The notes under the pieces were generated by a model that was not told the DNA's origin, ran no database searches, and worked only from the letters and a program-made list of their open reading frames with translations. Below, piece after piece: positions 31,901-44,496 of a stretch of 64,000 nt of DNA. The DNA is from Guillardia theta CCMP2712. Its lineage: Eukaryota; Cryptophyceae; Pyrenomonadales; Geminigeraceae. Both the position numbers and the translations under genes were made by a program. Position 1 is the first letter of the stretch; every line of letters begins with the position of its first letter. The stretch is from NCBI RefSeq assembly GCF_000315625.1, contig NW_005434638.1:313300-377299 (forward strand), written 5' to 3'.

Positions 31901-34900
31901 ACCCCGGGCTCAAGGATCGTCACTGGGAGCAGATGTCAGCAGAGCTGGGATTCGAGCTGAAGCTGGGAAAGACGCTGAAGAACCTGCAGGACGTGATCGC
32001 CCTCGACCTGCATGCCCAGCAGGAGAAGATCGTCAAGATCTGCGAGACGGCGGCCAAGGAGTACTCGATCGAGGCGGCGCTCAACAAGATGCAGAACGAG
32101 TGGGAGCATGTGGAGTTCGAGATCATGCCGTACCGCGAGACCGGCTCCTTCGTGCTCAAGGGGTCGGACGATATCCAGCAGATGCTTGATGACAACATCG
32201 TCATGGCGCAGGCCATGAGCTTCTCCCCCTTCAAGAAGCCTCACGCCGAGAGGCTCGAAGCCTGGGCCCAGAAGCTCAACATGATGTCGGAGATTCTAGA
32301 GCAGTGGCTCAACTGCCAGAGGTCCGCTATTTGCTCTTCCTCCTTCTTCCTCCTTCCTCCTTCCTCCTTCCTCCTTCCTCCTTCCTCCTTCCTCCTTCCT
32401 CCTCTGACAGAGCTTGACCTCTGGTGGCAGGAATTGGATGTACCTAGAGCCAATCTTCAGCTCTGACGACATCATGAAGCAGCTGCCGTCGGAGGGTCAG
32501 AAGTTCAAGGCCTGCGACCGGCAGTGGAGAAAGTACATGAAGATGGCAGCCGATGACCCCAACGCCCTTCGCTTCACCGACACGCCTGACCTCCTCGGGA
32601 TTTTCATGCAGGCCTACCTCACGCTCGAGCAGGTACAGAAGGGTCTGTCGGACTACCTCGAGACCAAAAGGCAGGCGTTCGCTCGCTTCTACTTCCTCAG
32701 CAATGAGGAGCTGCTCGAGATCCTGTCACAGACTAAAGACCCGCGGGCAGTCCAGCCACACCTGCGCAAGTGCTTCGAGGCCGTGGACCGAGTCACGTTC
32801 GAGGAGGACCTGGCCATGACGTCCATGTGGTCGGGGGAGGGAGAGAACGTCGTGTGGGACGGGAAGGTGTACCCTGAGGGGAACGTGGAGTTCTGGCTGA
32901 CCGACGTCGAGAGGATGATGCGCATGTCCATCAACACGCAGGTAGGATACTCGGTGGAGGACTATGCCAAGGAGAGCCGCCCGGTGTGGGTCCTCAAGTG
33001 GCCGGGCCAGATCATCCTGGCGTGCGACCAGATCTACTGGACGAGGGAGACGGAGGAGGCGATCAAGAAGCTACAGCTGAAGGAGTACCACGAGCAGTGC
33101 CATCAGCAGCTCCTGGACGTGACGAAGCTCGTCAGGACTGATCTGAGCAAGATGCAGAGGGTCTCCCTCGGCGCCCTCGTGACCCTCGATGTCCATGGCA
33201 GAGACGTCGTGGAGAACCTGCACAAGGTTGGCGTCCAGTCCACCAGAGACTTCGAGTGGTCCGCCCAGCTGAGGTACTACTGGGAGAAGAGCTCGGAGGG
33301 ATTCAGCGGCGACTTTGGGAGCTTCGTGGTGCAGGTGGAGAACAGGTTCCGCTACGGCTGCGAGTACCTGGGGAACAGCATGAGGCTCGTCGTCACTCCC
33401 CTCACCGACAGGATCTACCTCACCCTTACCGGGGCCCTCGGCATGGCACTCGGCGGGGCTCCGGCAGGGCCAGCAGGGACCGGGAAGACGGAGACGACCA
33501 AGGACCTCGCCAAGGCGCTGGCGAAGCAGTGCATCGTGTTCAACTGCCAGGAGGGGATGGACTACATCATGGTGGGGAAGTTCTTCAAGGGGCTGGCCAT
33601 GTCCGGGGCATGGGCCTGCTTCGACGAGTTCAACAGGATCAACATCGAAGTGCTCTCCGTCATCGCCCAGCAGCTGCTCACCATCAACCAGGCCATCGTC
33701 AACAAGCTGGAGCGGTTCGTGTTCGAGGGGGTGGAGATCTCGCTGAACCCGGAGAACGCTTCCTTCATCACCATGAACCCGGGCTACGCGGGGAGGACCG
33801 AGCTGCCCGACAACCTCAAGGTTCTCTTCCGCCCAGTCGCCTGCATGGTCCCCAACTACGCTCTCATCGGGGAGATCCGCCTCTTCTCCTTCGGCTTCCA
33901 GGACCCGAGGAACCTGGCGGAGAAGATGGTGAATTGCTTCAAGCTCTCTTCAGAGCAGCTCTCCTCCCAGGACCACTATGACTTCGGCATGCGAGCAGTC
34001 AACACTGTCATCTCCGCCGCCGGGCTCAACAAACGCAGCCAGCCGGACGCAGACGAGGGCATCCTTATGCTCCGCGCGCTCAAGGACTCGAACCTGCCCA
34101 AGTTCCTGACGGACGATATCGTGCTCTTCAGCGGTATCATCTCGGATCTCTTCCCCGGCGTGAAGCTGCCGGATCCCGACTACGGCTCGTTGATGGAGCA
34201 GATGAAGTTGACTACAGCTGAGATGGGCCTGCAGTGTGTTCCTAACTTCATGACCAAGGCAATCCAGTTCTACGACGTCACCGTCCTCCGCCACGGACTC
34301 ATGACTGTCGGGCCCACCGGAGGAGGAAAGACTTGCTGCAAGAACATGCTGGCCAAGGCACTGACGATGCTCAAGAAGAATCAGGACGAGTACTACGAGG
34401 TCAGGCAGCTGATCATGAACCCCAAGTCCATCACCATGGGTCAGCTCTACGGCAGCTTCGACGAGGCTACTCACGAGTGGTCGGACGGCATCCTATGCAA
34501 GCTCTTCAGGGAGGCCGTCTACGACACCAGCGAGAAGCAGAAGTGGGTTGTCTTCGACGGGCCGGTTGACGCGCTCTGGATCGAGTCGATGAACACCGTG
34601 CTCGACGAGAACAAGAAGCTGTGCCTGGTCAGCGGGGAGATCATCACCATGACGTCATGGATGAGGATGGTGTTCGAGGTCGAGGACCTCTCCGTAGCCT
34701 CCCCCGCTACCGTCAGCCGCGTCGGCATCATCTACGTTGAGCCCAGCTCGTCCGTCGGCACTGCCGCCATGGTGACCTCCTGGCTCCAGACCCTCCCCGA
34801 GGCCGTCAGGCCGATGGAGAAGCAGCTCAAGACCCTGTTCGACCAGATGCTGGACGAGGCGCTGGACTTCCATCGAAGGAACCTGAGCAGCTTCGTCAAG

Positions 34901-37900
34901 ACGGTCGAGCCCAACCTGTGGCGTTCGGTGCTCAACGTGCTCGACGGCTTCCTCAAGGAGTACAACGTGATGGAGGGGCAGGCGGTGGACCCTGAGAGGC
35001 TGGAAGCTCTCAAGACCAACATCGAGCCGATCTTCCTCTTCTCCATCATCTGGGGCATCGGAGGGGCCCTGGACGCGCCGAGCAAGCTCAAGTTTGACCA
35101 GTGGATGAGGGGAAAGAAGAACTTCCCAGCCAAGAAGACCGTCTTCGACTACGCCTACGACACCCAGCAGTGCAAGTGGAAGGGATGGATGGAGACTATT
35201 GAGCAGGCTCCCATAGACCCCAGGAAGTCCTTCTCCGAGCTCATCGTTCAGACCCCCGAGTCCGTCAGCTACGCGTTCATGATCGAGCACATCTGCTCTC
35301 AGATGAAGCACGTCCTCTGCATCGGCCCCACGGGCACCGGCAAGACGCTGGTGGTAAAGCAGAAGCTGATGAAGGGGATGGACCCTTCGGTCTACAGCCC
35401 CATCTTCGTCACCTTCTCCGCTCAGACCACCGCCAACCAGACGCAGGACATCTTGGACGGCAAGTTTGACAAGCGGAGGAAGGGAGTGTTCGGCCCTCCC
35501 GCAGGGAAGAAGTTCACCATCTTTGTCGACGATACCAACATGCCTCTGAGGGAGCAGTACTTCGCCCAGCCCCCCATCGAGCTCCTGCGGCAGTGGATGG
35601 ACCATGGCGGCTGGTATGACAGGAAGACTCATCAGTTCTGCCAGATCATCGACGTCATGTTCGTAGGAGCCATGGGTCCCCCGGGAGGCGGGCGCCAACC
35701 CGTGACCAACAGGTTCCTCAGGCACTTCAACCATGTTTCCTTCCCCGACATGAACGACGACAGTTTGCGTCTTATCTTCCGAACCATCTTTGCTGCCCAC
35801 CTGGAGACCTTCTTTCCGCCCAAAATGAAGGCCCTCCTGGACCCGATCTGCGAGGCTTCGCTCGACCTCTACAACAACTGCCTCAAGTCGCTGCTGCCCA
35901 CCCCCGCCAAGTCGCACTACACCTTCAACCTGAGGGACCTGGCCAAGATTTTTCAGGGGATCATGATGGCAGATAGCAAGAAGATCGGGGAGGACGAGGG
36001 GATGGTTATCCGCCTTTGGGTCCATGAGTGCACTCGTATCCTCAGGGATCGCCTGACCGACACCCCGGACAGAGAATGGTTCGACGACCTCGTCGTTGAC
36101 TTGGTCAGCCTCTCCTGCTCCGCCCCCTCCTCCCCCCTTTCTATCTAAATTCTCCTCCTTCCTCATCATTGCTTTCTTTCTCCTCCCCTCCTCCTCCATC
36201 CCCCCACCCACCACCACCTCCTCCTCCTCCTCCTGTCTCCACCCCAGTTCCTCTTGCTCGTCCTCTTGCTCTTCTCCTCCCTCCCCCGCATCTAGATTCT
36301 CTTTCTACATCTCCCTCTCCCTCCACCATTGCTCCATTCTTCGGAGATCTTCTACTTGCCGTCCTCTCCTCTCCTCTACTTGTCGTGTCTCGTCGGTCTC
36401 TGCTCACCGTCTCCTTCCACAGGTCAAGACGACATTCACAAAAGATTGGTCGAAAATCAGAGTATGCGAGCGCTGCATCTGGGGTGAGACGACTTTGTCC
36501 TATCCTATCCTGTCCTGTCCTGTCCTGTCCTGTCCTGTCCTGTCCTGTCCTGTCCTGTCCTGTCCTGTCCTGTCCTGTCCTGTCCTGTCCTGTCCTTGTT
36601 GCTTTGCCCTCCCCTGCTTATTTCCGTCTCCTCTCCATTGCTTGCGTCTGCTCACTTCTTCCCTGCAGGAGACTACATGGTTCCTGGAGCTGATCCAAGG
36701 ATGTACGTCGAAGTTCAGGACCTCGCGCTGCTGAGGAGAACGATGGAAGGATATCTGGAAGAGTTCAACGTGTTGACCAACAAGCCCATGAAGCTGGTGA
36801 GAAGGATGGGAACTTGACTGAAATTATTCTCTCCTCTTCCGGGAATTTGACGGAAAAATTATCTCTATCTCAGTCGTATTTCATCATCATCATCATCATC
36901 ATCTCCTCCTCCTCCTCCTCCTCCTCCTCCTCCTCCTCCTCCTCCTCCTTCTATTACTCCCTCTACACCTCCTCGTCTCTCGCACATGTTGTCTTTAGCT
37001 CTCTTCCTCACATAAGTACAGGTTCTCTTTCTCGATGCCATCGAGCACGTGTCAAGGATCTCAAGGATTCTTCGTCAGCCTCGCAGCAACGCTCTGCTGT
37101 TGGGAGTGGGAGGAAGCGGCAGGCAGAGCTTAACTGTAAGAGAGGATCATGACGACGATACTCTTGCCCTTGCCCTTGCCCTTGCCCTTGCCCTTGCCCT
37201 TGCCCTTGCCCTTGCCCTTGCCCTTGCCCTTGCCCTTGCCCTTGCCCTTGCCCTTGCCCTTGCCCTCGCTCTCGCTCTCGCTCTCGCTCTCGCTCTCGCT
37301 CTCGCTCTCGCTCTCGCTGGTTCTCACGGTGTTCTCCAGCGAGTCGCAGCCTTCTGCGCGAGCATGGACTGCACTCAGATCGAGATCGCCAAGGGCTACG
37401 GGAAGAACGAGTGGAGGGAGGACATCAAGAAGATTTTGCTAAGGGCTGGAAAGGACGGAAAGCCAACGGTCTTCCTCTTCACAGACACTCAGATAGTGAT
37501 GGAATCATTCTTAGAGGTACCTCTTGCTCCTCCTCCTCCTCCTCCTCCTCCTCCTCCTCCTCCTCCTCTGTTCCTCTCCTCCTCCTTGACCCCCTAGTCC
37601 TTCCTCTCCTCCTCTCCTCCTCCTCCCTTCTACATCCCTCCTCGCCTGTTCTCATCCCTCCCTCAGGACCTCAACAACATCCTCAACTCAGGAGAAGTCC
37701 CCAACATCTTCGACATGGCGGATCAGGATCAGATCATGATGTCCATCCGATCCATCTGCCAGGCCGAAGGCATTCCCCTCACGAAGCAGAACATGTACGA
37801 AAGGTTCTTAGTCCGCATACAGGCCAACCTCCACCTCGTCCTCGCCTTCTCGCCCGTCGGCAACTCCTTCAGGAACAGACTGCGGCAGTTCCCCAGCCTC

Positions 37901-40900
37901 GTCACCTGCTGCACCATCGACTGGTTCACCGAGTGGCCGGCGGAGGCGCTGCGGGGAGTCGCGAGCGAATCGTTTGCGGAGATCGAGTTCCCGTCGCAGG
38001 AGGTCAAGGATGGGATCATATCCATCTGCCGGGACATTCACCAGGGGGTCGAGGAGGCGTCGCATCGATACGCGGAGGAGATGAGGAGATACAACTATGT
38101 TACTCCCAGCTCCTACCTGGAGCTCCTGACCACCTTCAAGAAGGTGCTGAAGGAGAAGAGGGAGGAGATCGGGACGGCGAAGAGGAGGCTCTCGGTCGGG
38201 CTGGACAAGTTGATATCGACGGAGAAGGACGTCGAGACGATGAAGCAGGACCTGATTGAGCTCCGTCCCATCCTGGAGAAGACGACGCAGGAAACCGAAG
38301 AGCTCATGGTCACGATCGAGAAGGACAAGATCAGTGCTGCGGAGACCAAGGCCGTGGTGGAGGTGGAGGAGGCAGCGGCTGCCAAGAAAGCGGCCGAGTG
38401 CAAGGAGATCAAAGACTCGGCTGAGGCCGGGCTGGCGGAGGCTCTGCCAGCCCTCGACGAGGCGGTGGCGGTCCTGAAGAACCTGAAGCTCTCGGACATC
38501 AGCGAGGTCGCCAAGTACTCGAACCCTCCCGCCCTCGTCAAGCTCGTCCTCGAGTCCCTCTGCATTATGTTCCAGATCGCTCCTGCCAAGGTCGGAGAGG
38601 CAGGCAAGAAGGTCGACGACTACTGGCCTCCTGGCAAGAAGCTGCTGGGAGACGCCAAGGGCCTTCTGGACAGCATGTTTGACTACGACAAGGATCACAT
38701 ACCGGACAAGGTGATTAAGAGAATCGAGCCGTTCATGGTCAACCCGGACTTCGAGCCCAACAAGATCTCCAGCGTCTCCAAGGCCTGCACTGCCATGTGC
38801 CAGTGGACCCGCGCCATGTACACCTACCACGAGGTTGCGCTGCAGGTGGAACCCAAAAGAATCGCGCTGGCCAAAGCGGAGGAGGAGCTGAAGATCGTAG
38901 AGGGGAAGCTACACGTGCTGCAGGCACAGCTGAAGGAGGTGATGGACCGCCTGGCCCACCTGGACGAGAAGTTCCAGGAGTCGATGCACAAGAAGGAGGA
39001 GCTAGCAAACAAGGCGGAGGACTGCCGGGTCAAGATGGACAGAGCAGATCGCCTGCTCGGGGGCCTCGGGGGGGAGAAGGTTCGCTGGTCGGAGACTGTG
39101 GTGAAGTTTTCCCACATGATGGACAACGTCATCGGGGACGTGGTGGTGGCTGCCGGGGGCATCGCGTACCTGGGCGCGTTCGTTGCCTCGTACAGGGAGG
39201 AGCAGGAGAAGTTCTGGTCGGAAAAGCTCAAGGAGTACGGCATCCAGCTGACAGCAGGAGCCGGAGTGCGCAGCACGCTCGCCGATCCCGTGCAGATCCG
39301 AGCATGGAACATCAGCGGGCTGCCGACCGACGTGTCGTCCATCGAGAACGCCATCATCCTCAGCAAGTCTCGCCGCTGGTCGCTGATGATCGACCCGCAA
39401 GGGCAGGCGAACAAGTGGATCAAGAACATGCAGAAGGGCAAGGGCCTGGAGGTCATCAAGCTCTCCGAGAAGGAGTTCCTCCGCACCCTCACCAACGCCG
39501 TGCGCTTTGGCAAACCCGTGCTGCTGGAGAATGTCGGGGAGGAGCTGGATCCCTCCCTGGAGCCCATCCTGGCGAAGCAGATCTTCATGCTCGGGGGTGT
39601 GGAGATGATCAAGATAGGAGATGAGACGCTGGAGTACAACCCGGACTTTTCCTTCTTCATCACCAGCAAGCTCCCCAACCCTCACTACTCCCCTGAGACC
39701 TGCGTCAAGGTCACCCTCCTCAACTTCACCGTCAACCAGTCCGGGCTCGAGGATCAGATTCTCGGCATCGTGGTGGGGAAGGAGCGCCCCGACCTTCAGG
39801 AAGCGAAGAACCAGCTCGTGATCTCCATGGCGGAGATGCGGAAGACGCAGAAGGAGCTGGAGGACAAGATCCTAAAGCTGCTCGCGGAGTCTGAGGGCGA
39901 CATCCTAGCAGACGAGAACCTGATCGTGATCCTGGGGGAGGCCAAGGTGACATCAGACGAGATCGCAGTGAAGGTGGCGGAGGCGGAGAAGACTGAGAAG
40001 GAGATCGACGAGACGAGGGGCAAGTACCGGCCGACGGCCTTCCGAGGCTCCATCCTCTTCTTCTGTGTGGCGGATCTTGCGGCGGTTGACTCCATGTACC
40101 AGTACTCCCTCCAGTGGTTCCTCCAGCTGTTCGAGTCCGGCCTTGAGAACTCCCCGCCAGCAGAGGAGATTGCTGAGAGGTGCAGGAACGTCAACGAGTT
40201 CTTCACCTTCTCACTCTACAAGAACATCTGCCGCGGGCTGTTCGAGAAGGACAAGCTCCTCTTCTCCTTCATCCTCTGCATGAAGATCATGCAAGGCGAC
40301 AACCGCATCGACGCCGCCGAGCTGAGGTTCTTGCTGGCAGGGGCCACCAGCAACGAGCCGCACATCGCGAACCCAGCCAAGGAGTGGCTGGTGGACAGCT
40401 CCTGGAACGACATCTCAGGCTTGTCAAAGTTGTCAAAGTTCCCGGAGTTTGACGTTGAGTTCTCGTCCCGGGTGTCCGAGTGGAAGGCTTTCTTCGACTC
40501 CAACACGTGCTATAAGGACCCTCTCCCCGGCCAGTGGGACTCCTCCCTCTCCACCTTCCAGAAGCTCCTCGTGCTCCGTTGCCTGAGGCAGGACAAGATA
40601 CAGGACGCCATCATGGGGTTCGTCACGGAAGAGATGGGAGAGAAGGTAAGGCTTGCTGCTTCTTCTTCCTCGCGCTGACTTGCTTCCGCCCTCCTCCAGT
40701 TCATTGAGCCTCCTCCCTTCAACCTTCCCCTCGCCTTCGACGACTCTCTTTCCACCGTCCCGTTGATCTTCATCCTCTCCACAGGGGCAGACCCGACCAT
40801 GGCGCTCCTCTCTTTCGCACAGAGCAAGGGCTTTAGCGAGCGCCTCGAGTCGATCTCCCTGGGACAGGGCCAGGGCCCCATAGCCGAGAAGAAGCTCGCG

Positions 40901-42544
40901 GCCTCGACCAAGAGCGGCTCCTGGCTCCTCCTACAGAACTGCCACCTGGCGGTCAGCTGGATGCCGAGGATGGAAGCGATAGTCGACGGCTTTGACCCCA
41001 ACTCTCTGCACCCTGACTTCCGGCTCTGGCTCACTGCCATGCCCTCCCCCCAGTTCCCCGTGGCTGTGCTTCAGAACGCGGTCAAGATGACGTTGGAGCC
41101 GCCCAAGGGGCTCAAGGCGAACATGATGGGCTCGTTTCAGAACTTCAGCGACGAGTTCTTCGAATCCTGCCAGAAGCCGGACGTGTTCAAGAAGCTCGTC
41201 TTCTCCCTCTGCTGGTTCCATGCTGTGATGCAGGAGCGCAGGAAGTTCGGACCCCTCGGCTGGAACATCTCCTACGACTTCTCCAACTCGGACCGAGACA
41301 TCTGCCTCGGCCAGCTCCAGATCTTCCTCGACAAGTACGAGGAGATCCCCTTCAAGGTCATCTTTCAGCTCTCCGGCGACGTCAACTACGGCGGCAGGGT
41401 GACCGACGACTGGGACCGCAGGACCATGAACACGCTCCTCGCCGGCTACATCTGCCCAGCTGCCCTCCAGGACGGCTACCAGTTCTCAGCTGACCCCAGC
41501 TACTGCCAACCCCAGGCCTCCTCCTTTTCCGACTACCTCGAGTGTCTCCAGTCCTGGCCCCTCCAACCGAGCCCGGAGGCCTTCGGCCTGCACGAGAACG
41601 CCGACATCACTTGCGCGCAGAACGAGGTCCGAGCGCTCTTCGAGAACGTCCTCGCGCTGCAGCCCAGGGTCTCCTCGGGGAGTGGGATGAGCAGGGACGA
41701 GACGATAGACATGATCGCTGAGAACATGCTGAACAAGCTCCCCAGCCCCTGGCTGCTGCTCGACGTGCAGAAGCAGTACCCGGTCATGTACGAGGAGTCG
41801 ATGAACACGGTGCTACAGCAGGAGTGCATACGCTACAACAACCTGCTGGTGACCATGAAGGCGACGCTCTCCGACGTCAGGAAGGCGCTCAAGGGCCTCG
41901 TGGTGATGTCTGCCGAGCTCGACGCGCTGGCTACCTCCCTGTTCAACAACCAGGTCCCTGGCGCATGGGAGTCGAAGGCGTACCCGAGCATGAAGCCTCT
42001 CGCGCTCTGGCAGGAGGACCTTCACAAGCGATGTTCCTTCATCCAGCTGTGGATCGACGAGGGGATCCCCGTCACCTTCTGGATCAGCGGCTTCTTCTTC
42101 CCCCAGGCCTTTCTGACGGCCATCTTGCAGAACTTTGCGAGGAAGCAGCAGATCGGTATCGACACCATCAGCCTGGACTTCGTCAACCAGACGGTGGAGC
42201 ACACCAGCATCTCCACGAAGCCTGAGAACGGCGCCGTCGTGTGGGGACTCTTCCTGGAGGGATGCAGGTGGGACATCTCTCAGAACAGTCTCATCGAGTC
42301 TAGACCAAAGGAGCTTTTCACCAGCTACGTTCCCATCCTCCTCCTGCCCATCCAGCATCGTCCGAAGCCGAATCCTGCGACGACGCTCATGTGCCCCTGC
42401 TACAAGATCCTGACGAGGAAAGGCGTCCTGTCAACCACCGGGCACTCGACAAACTTCGTGACGACCATCGAGGTCCCTACCAACACAGCACCCGAGCACT
42501 GGGTGAAGAGAGGAGTCGCATTGTTCCTTGCTCTTGCTTACTAG
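28916..42544 (+). CDS. Axonemal dynein heavy chain, single-headed inner-arm (DNAH1-like) type
   Basis: Motor subunit of ciliary inner dynein arms. Twelve exons: 28916-29383, 29539-29611, 29671-30197, 30249-30950, 31099-32321, 32431-36103, 36423-36483, 36669-36796, 37022-37135, 37340-37516, 37667-40645 and 40700-42544. All are in phase, giving about 3989 residues, full size for this class. The tail is followed by the linker (NWMYLEPIFSSDDI). P-loops are AAA1 GPAGTGKTE (about residue 1344), AAA2 GPTGGGKTCC (about 1625), AAA3 GPTGTGKTL (about 1962) and AAA4 GVGGSGRQS (about 2314). Stalk coiled coils flank the microtubule-binding region (about 2600-2900). The C-terminal domain ends HWVKRGVALFLALAY, most like DNAH1 among the families I remember, but subfamily is not certain. 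Several introns are filled by microsatellites. The weakest junction is the GAG acceptor before 31099. Confidence 0.97.
29452..29493. repeat. (CCCT)n microsatellite in dynein intron 1
   Basis: About ten CCCT units inside the intron 29384-29538. Confidence 0.9.
32335..32404. repeat. (TCCTCCT/TCCTTCC)n tract in dynein intron 5
   Basis: Tandem TTCCTCC-type 7-bp units make up most of the 109-bp intron 32322-32430. Confidence 0.85.
36496..36597. repeat. (CTGTC)n pentanucleotide array in dynein intron 7
   Basis: About 20 tandem CTGTC (TGTCC) units in intron 36484-36668. Confidence 0.95.
36884..36950. repeat. (ATC)n then (TCC)n microsatellite in dynein intron 8
   Basis: A short ATC array followed by about 15 TCC units within intron 36797-37021. 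Confidence 0.9.
37164..37318. repeat. (TTGCCC)n and (TCGCTC)n hexanucleotide array in dynein intron 9
   Basis: About 17 TTGCCC units followed directly by about nine TCGCTC units. Together they fill about three quarters of intron 37136-37339 and end 21 bp before its acceptor. Confidence 0.95.
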
Positions 42545-43235
42545 CATGCGTGAGGGTACTGTACGGCTACTTGCTGCTGCTGCTGCTGCTGCTGCTTCCT
42601 CCCTTCTCATCCTCTTCCTCTCTCCTCGAGCATTTCTTGTTTCATACTCAGTTTGTTCTACAAGGACCCTACCCCCTAAGGGATCTCACACTACCCCCAT
42701 TCTGGTAAATCGGTGAAAGTAAATTCGTAGTATCCCACCAGTATAGACATAGTACCCCACCCCACCCTTCCCCTGTATAATAAGTTTGGCGCCAGCAGTG
42801 TGAGGGGCTCATGCGCGGGTAGGGAGGAGAGGAGAGGAGAGGAGAGGAGAGGAGAGGAGAGGAGAGGAGAGGAGAGGAACAGAGATAGAGAGGACAGAGA
42901 TAGAGCAGGACAGAGAGACTTCACGAGTAGACAAGAAGAGACAATAGTGAGAAGAAATACAGAGAGTGCAGACAAGTTGAACAGGACGGATAGCAGAAGG
43001 GAGGGGAAAGATTGAAGACATAAAGCACATCATAGGGAGTAGACTTCGGAGTGAGCTGAGAGCGGAAGATCGGTCCAGCAAGAGCCTTTGGAGAAGTTGA
43101 AACCAGCCATCATCCTTGATCGAGACGAGACTAGCAGAGGCAAACAACTCTTTCCACCATCCTCCTGATTCAGGTATGAGATTTCCGTGCCTTGCCCACT
43201 ACAGGAACTGATTGGGCTCCACCAACTACGACAGA
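42545..43235. other. Intergenic DNA with TACCCC island and (GAGAG)n array
   Basis: GCTGCT and CTC repeats at 42570-42620, TACCCC words at 42660-42780, then a (GGAGA)n array at about 42823-42878. It separates the dynein stop from the CEP20 start and holds the presumed CEP20 promoter and 5' leader. Confidence 0.6.
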
Positions 43236-43963
43236 ATGAGCAGCCTGGAAGAATTGAAGGATGCGCTAAGGGACACTCTGGCAGCACGAGGGACACTGGG
43301 CGATATCCAAGCAAGAATCAGAGCCGAGATCTTCAATGCACTCGAAGAATCTGTTCGTGTGCTACTGACCTCCCCATGGATGTGACTTGAGACTCGCAGG
43401 AGGAGGCGAAACCCGCTCTCTCGCACGAGAACCTCATCATCAACGAGCTGATCAGGGAGTACCTGGAGTACAACCACTACAAGCACACCCTGTCGGTGCT
43501 CGTCCCCGAGACTGGGCAGCCGATCGAGAAGATCAACAGGACGTTCTTAGTGCAGGTGCATAACTTTCAGATCTTATCTCAAGAGTGCTGACTGCAGGCT
43601 AGGAATTGGGAATGCGGGAAGACTCAAACTCAAGGCAGTTGCCAGTCCTCTACAACATTCTGGCGAGGTTGAAGCAGGAGAAAGGAGGGTTCAGAGCGTC
43701 TGCCCTCCCCGACTCCGCATCGATCAAGCCGTCCTCCTCTCACAGCTCTGGTGCGCTGGAGATCTCCGCACGGAGCAGAGAAGGCGGGAGTGCGAGGTAA
43801 GAGAGGGCAGAGGAGAAGTAGATGTTGATGTTGATGTTGATGTTGATGTTAATGTTGGGGCAGACAAGCTCTCACGTCGATGGCCAAGAGCTCGGAGTCA
43901 AGTGTAAGGGTGAGCACGGGAGACGTGAGGTCCCTTCATGACCCTCCTCCTCTCTACATGTAG
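43236..43963 (+). CDS. CEP20: Centrosomal protein CEP20 (FOR20/FOPNL), LisH protein
   Basis: Basal-body and centriolar-satellite protein needed for ciliogenesis. Exons 43236-43352, 43400-43555, 43603-43796 and 43864-43963 give 188 residues (human 174). The N-terminal TOF/LisH region matches closely: MSSLEELKDALRDTLAARGT, LGDIQARIRAEIFNALEES, LSHENLIINELIREYLEYN, YKHTLSVLVPETGQP, then RQLPVLYNILARLKQEKGG. The C-terminal third is Ser-rich and not conserved. Last intron holds a (TGATGT)n repeat. Sits about 690 bp downstream of the dynein heavy chain, same strand. Confidence 0.9.
43819..43856. repeat. (GATGTT)n hexanucleotide in CEP20 intron 3
   Basis: Six near-perfect GATGTT units in intron 43797-43863. 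Confidence 0.85.
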
Positions 43964-44085
43964 GAAGGAGAGGAGACTTGAGTCAGGGGAGGGGATAAGA
44001 TCAGGGGTTAGTGCCATTGCGACATGTCGCTTTTAAAGATGTTATTTACAGCTATGTGACGACGGTGCTGGCTGCGACCTCAGCA

Positions 44086-44414
44086 TCACTCCGTCTTGAT
44101 CGTCTTGGCCTTGTCCTTGTCTCTCCCCAGCCTCGACTGCAGCCCCTCGAACCTCTCCTTGAGCACCCTAGACCTCTCCGAACGCTTTGGGACGTGGCTG
44201 GTCTCGAAAATGTTCTTGGTCTTGGGGGAGATCTCCAGGTCTTGAAGTGGGGAAGGAGCATCAGGGATCGTCATTGTGAGAAGGACGACGAAGATCCACA
44301 GGATCGCGTACTTGAACAAGCAGGAGACTGTGGCTAGCCCGTAGTAGTCTGCCGCCAGTCACATCAGGGAGGGGGGAGGGGTGGAAGTGGTGACCAGGAA
44401 GGGGAGGGAAGGAC

Positions 44415-44496
<82 letters not shown>

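Noticed and set aside
34655-36217. 520-codon open frame antisense to the dynein motor domain
   Set aside because: It mirrors the GC-rich dynein exon, has no domain likeness and Leu/Val/Glu-biased composition. The same holds for the 412-codon frame at 29721-30959 and others along the gene.
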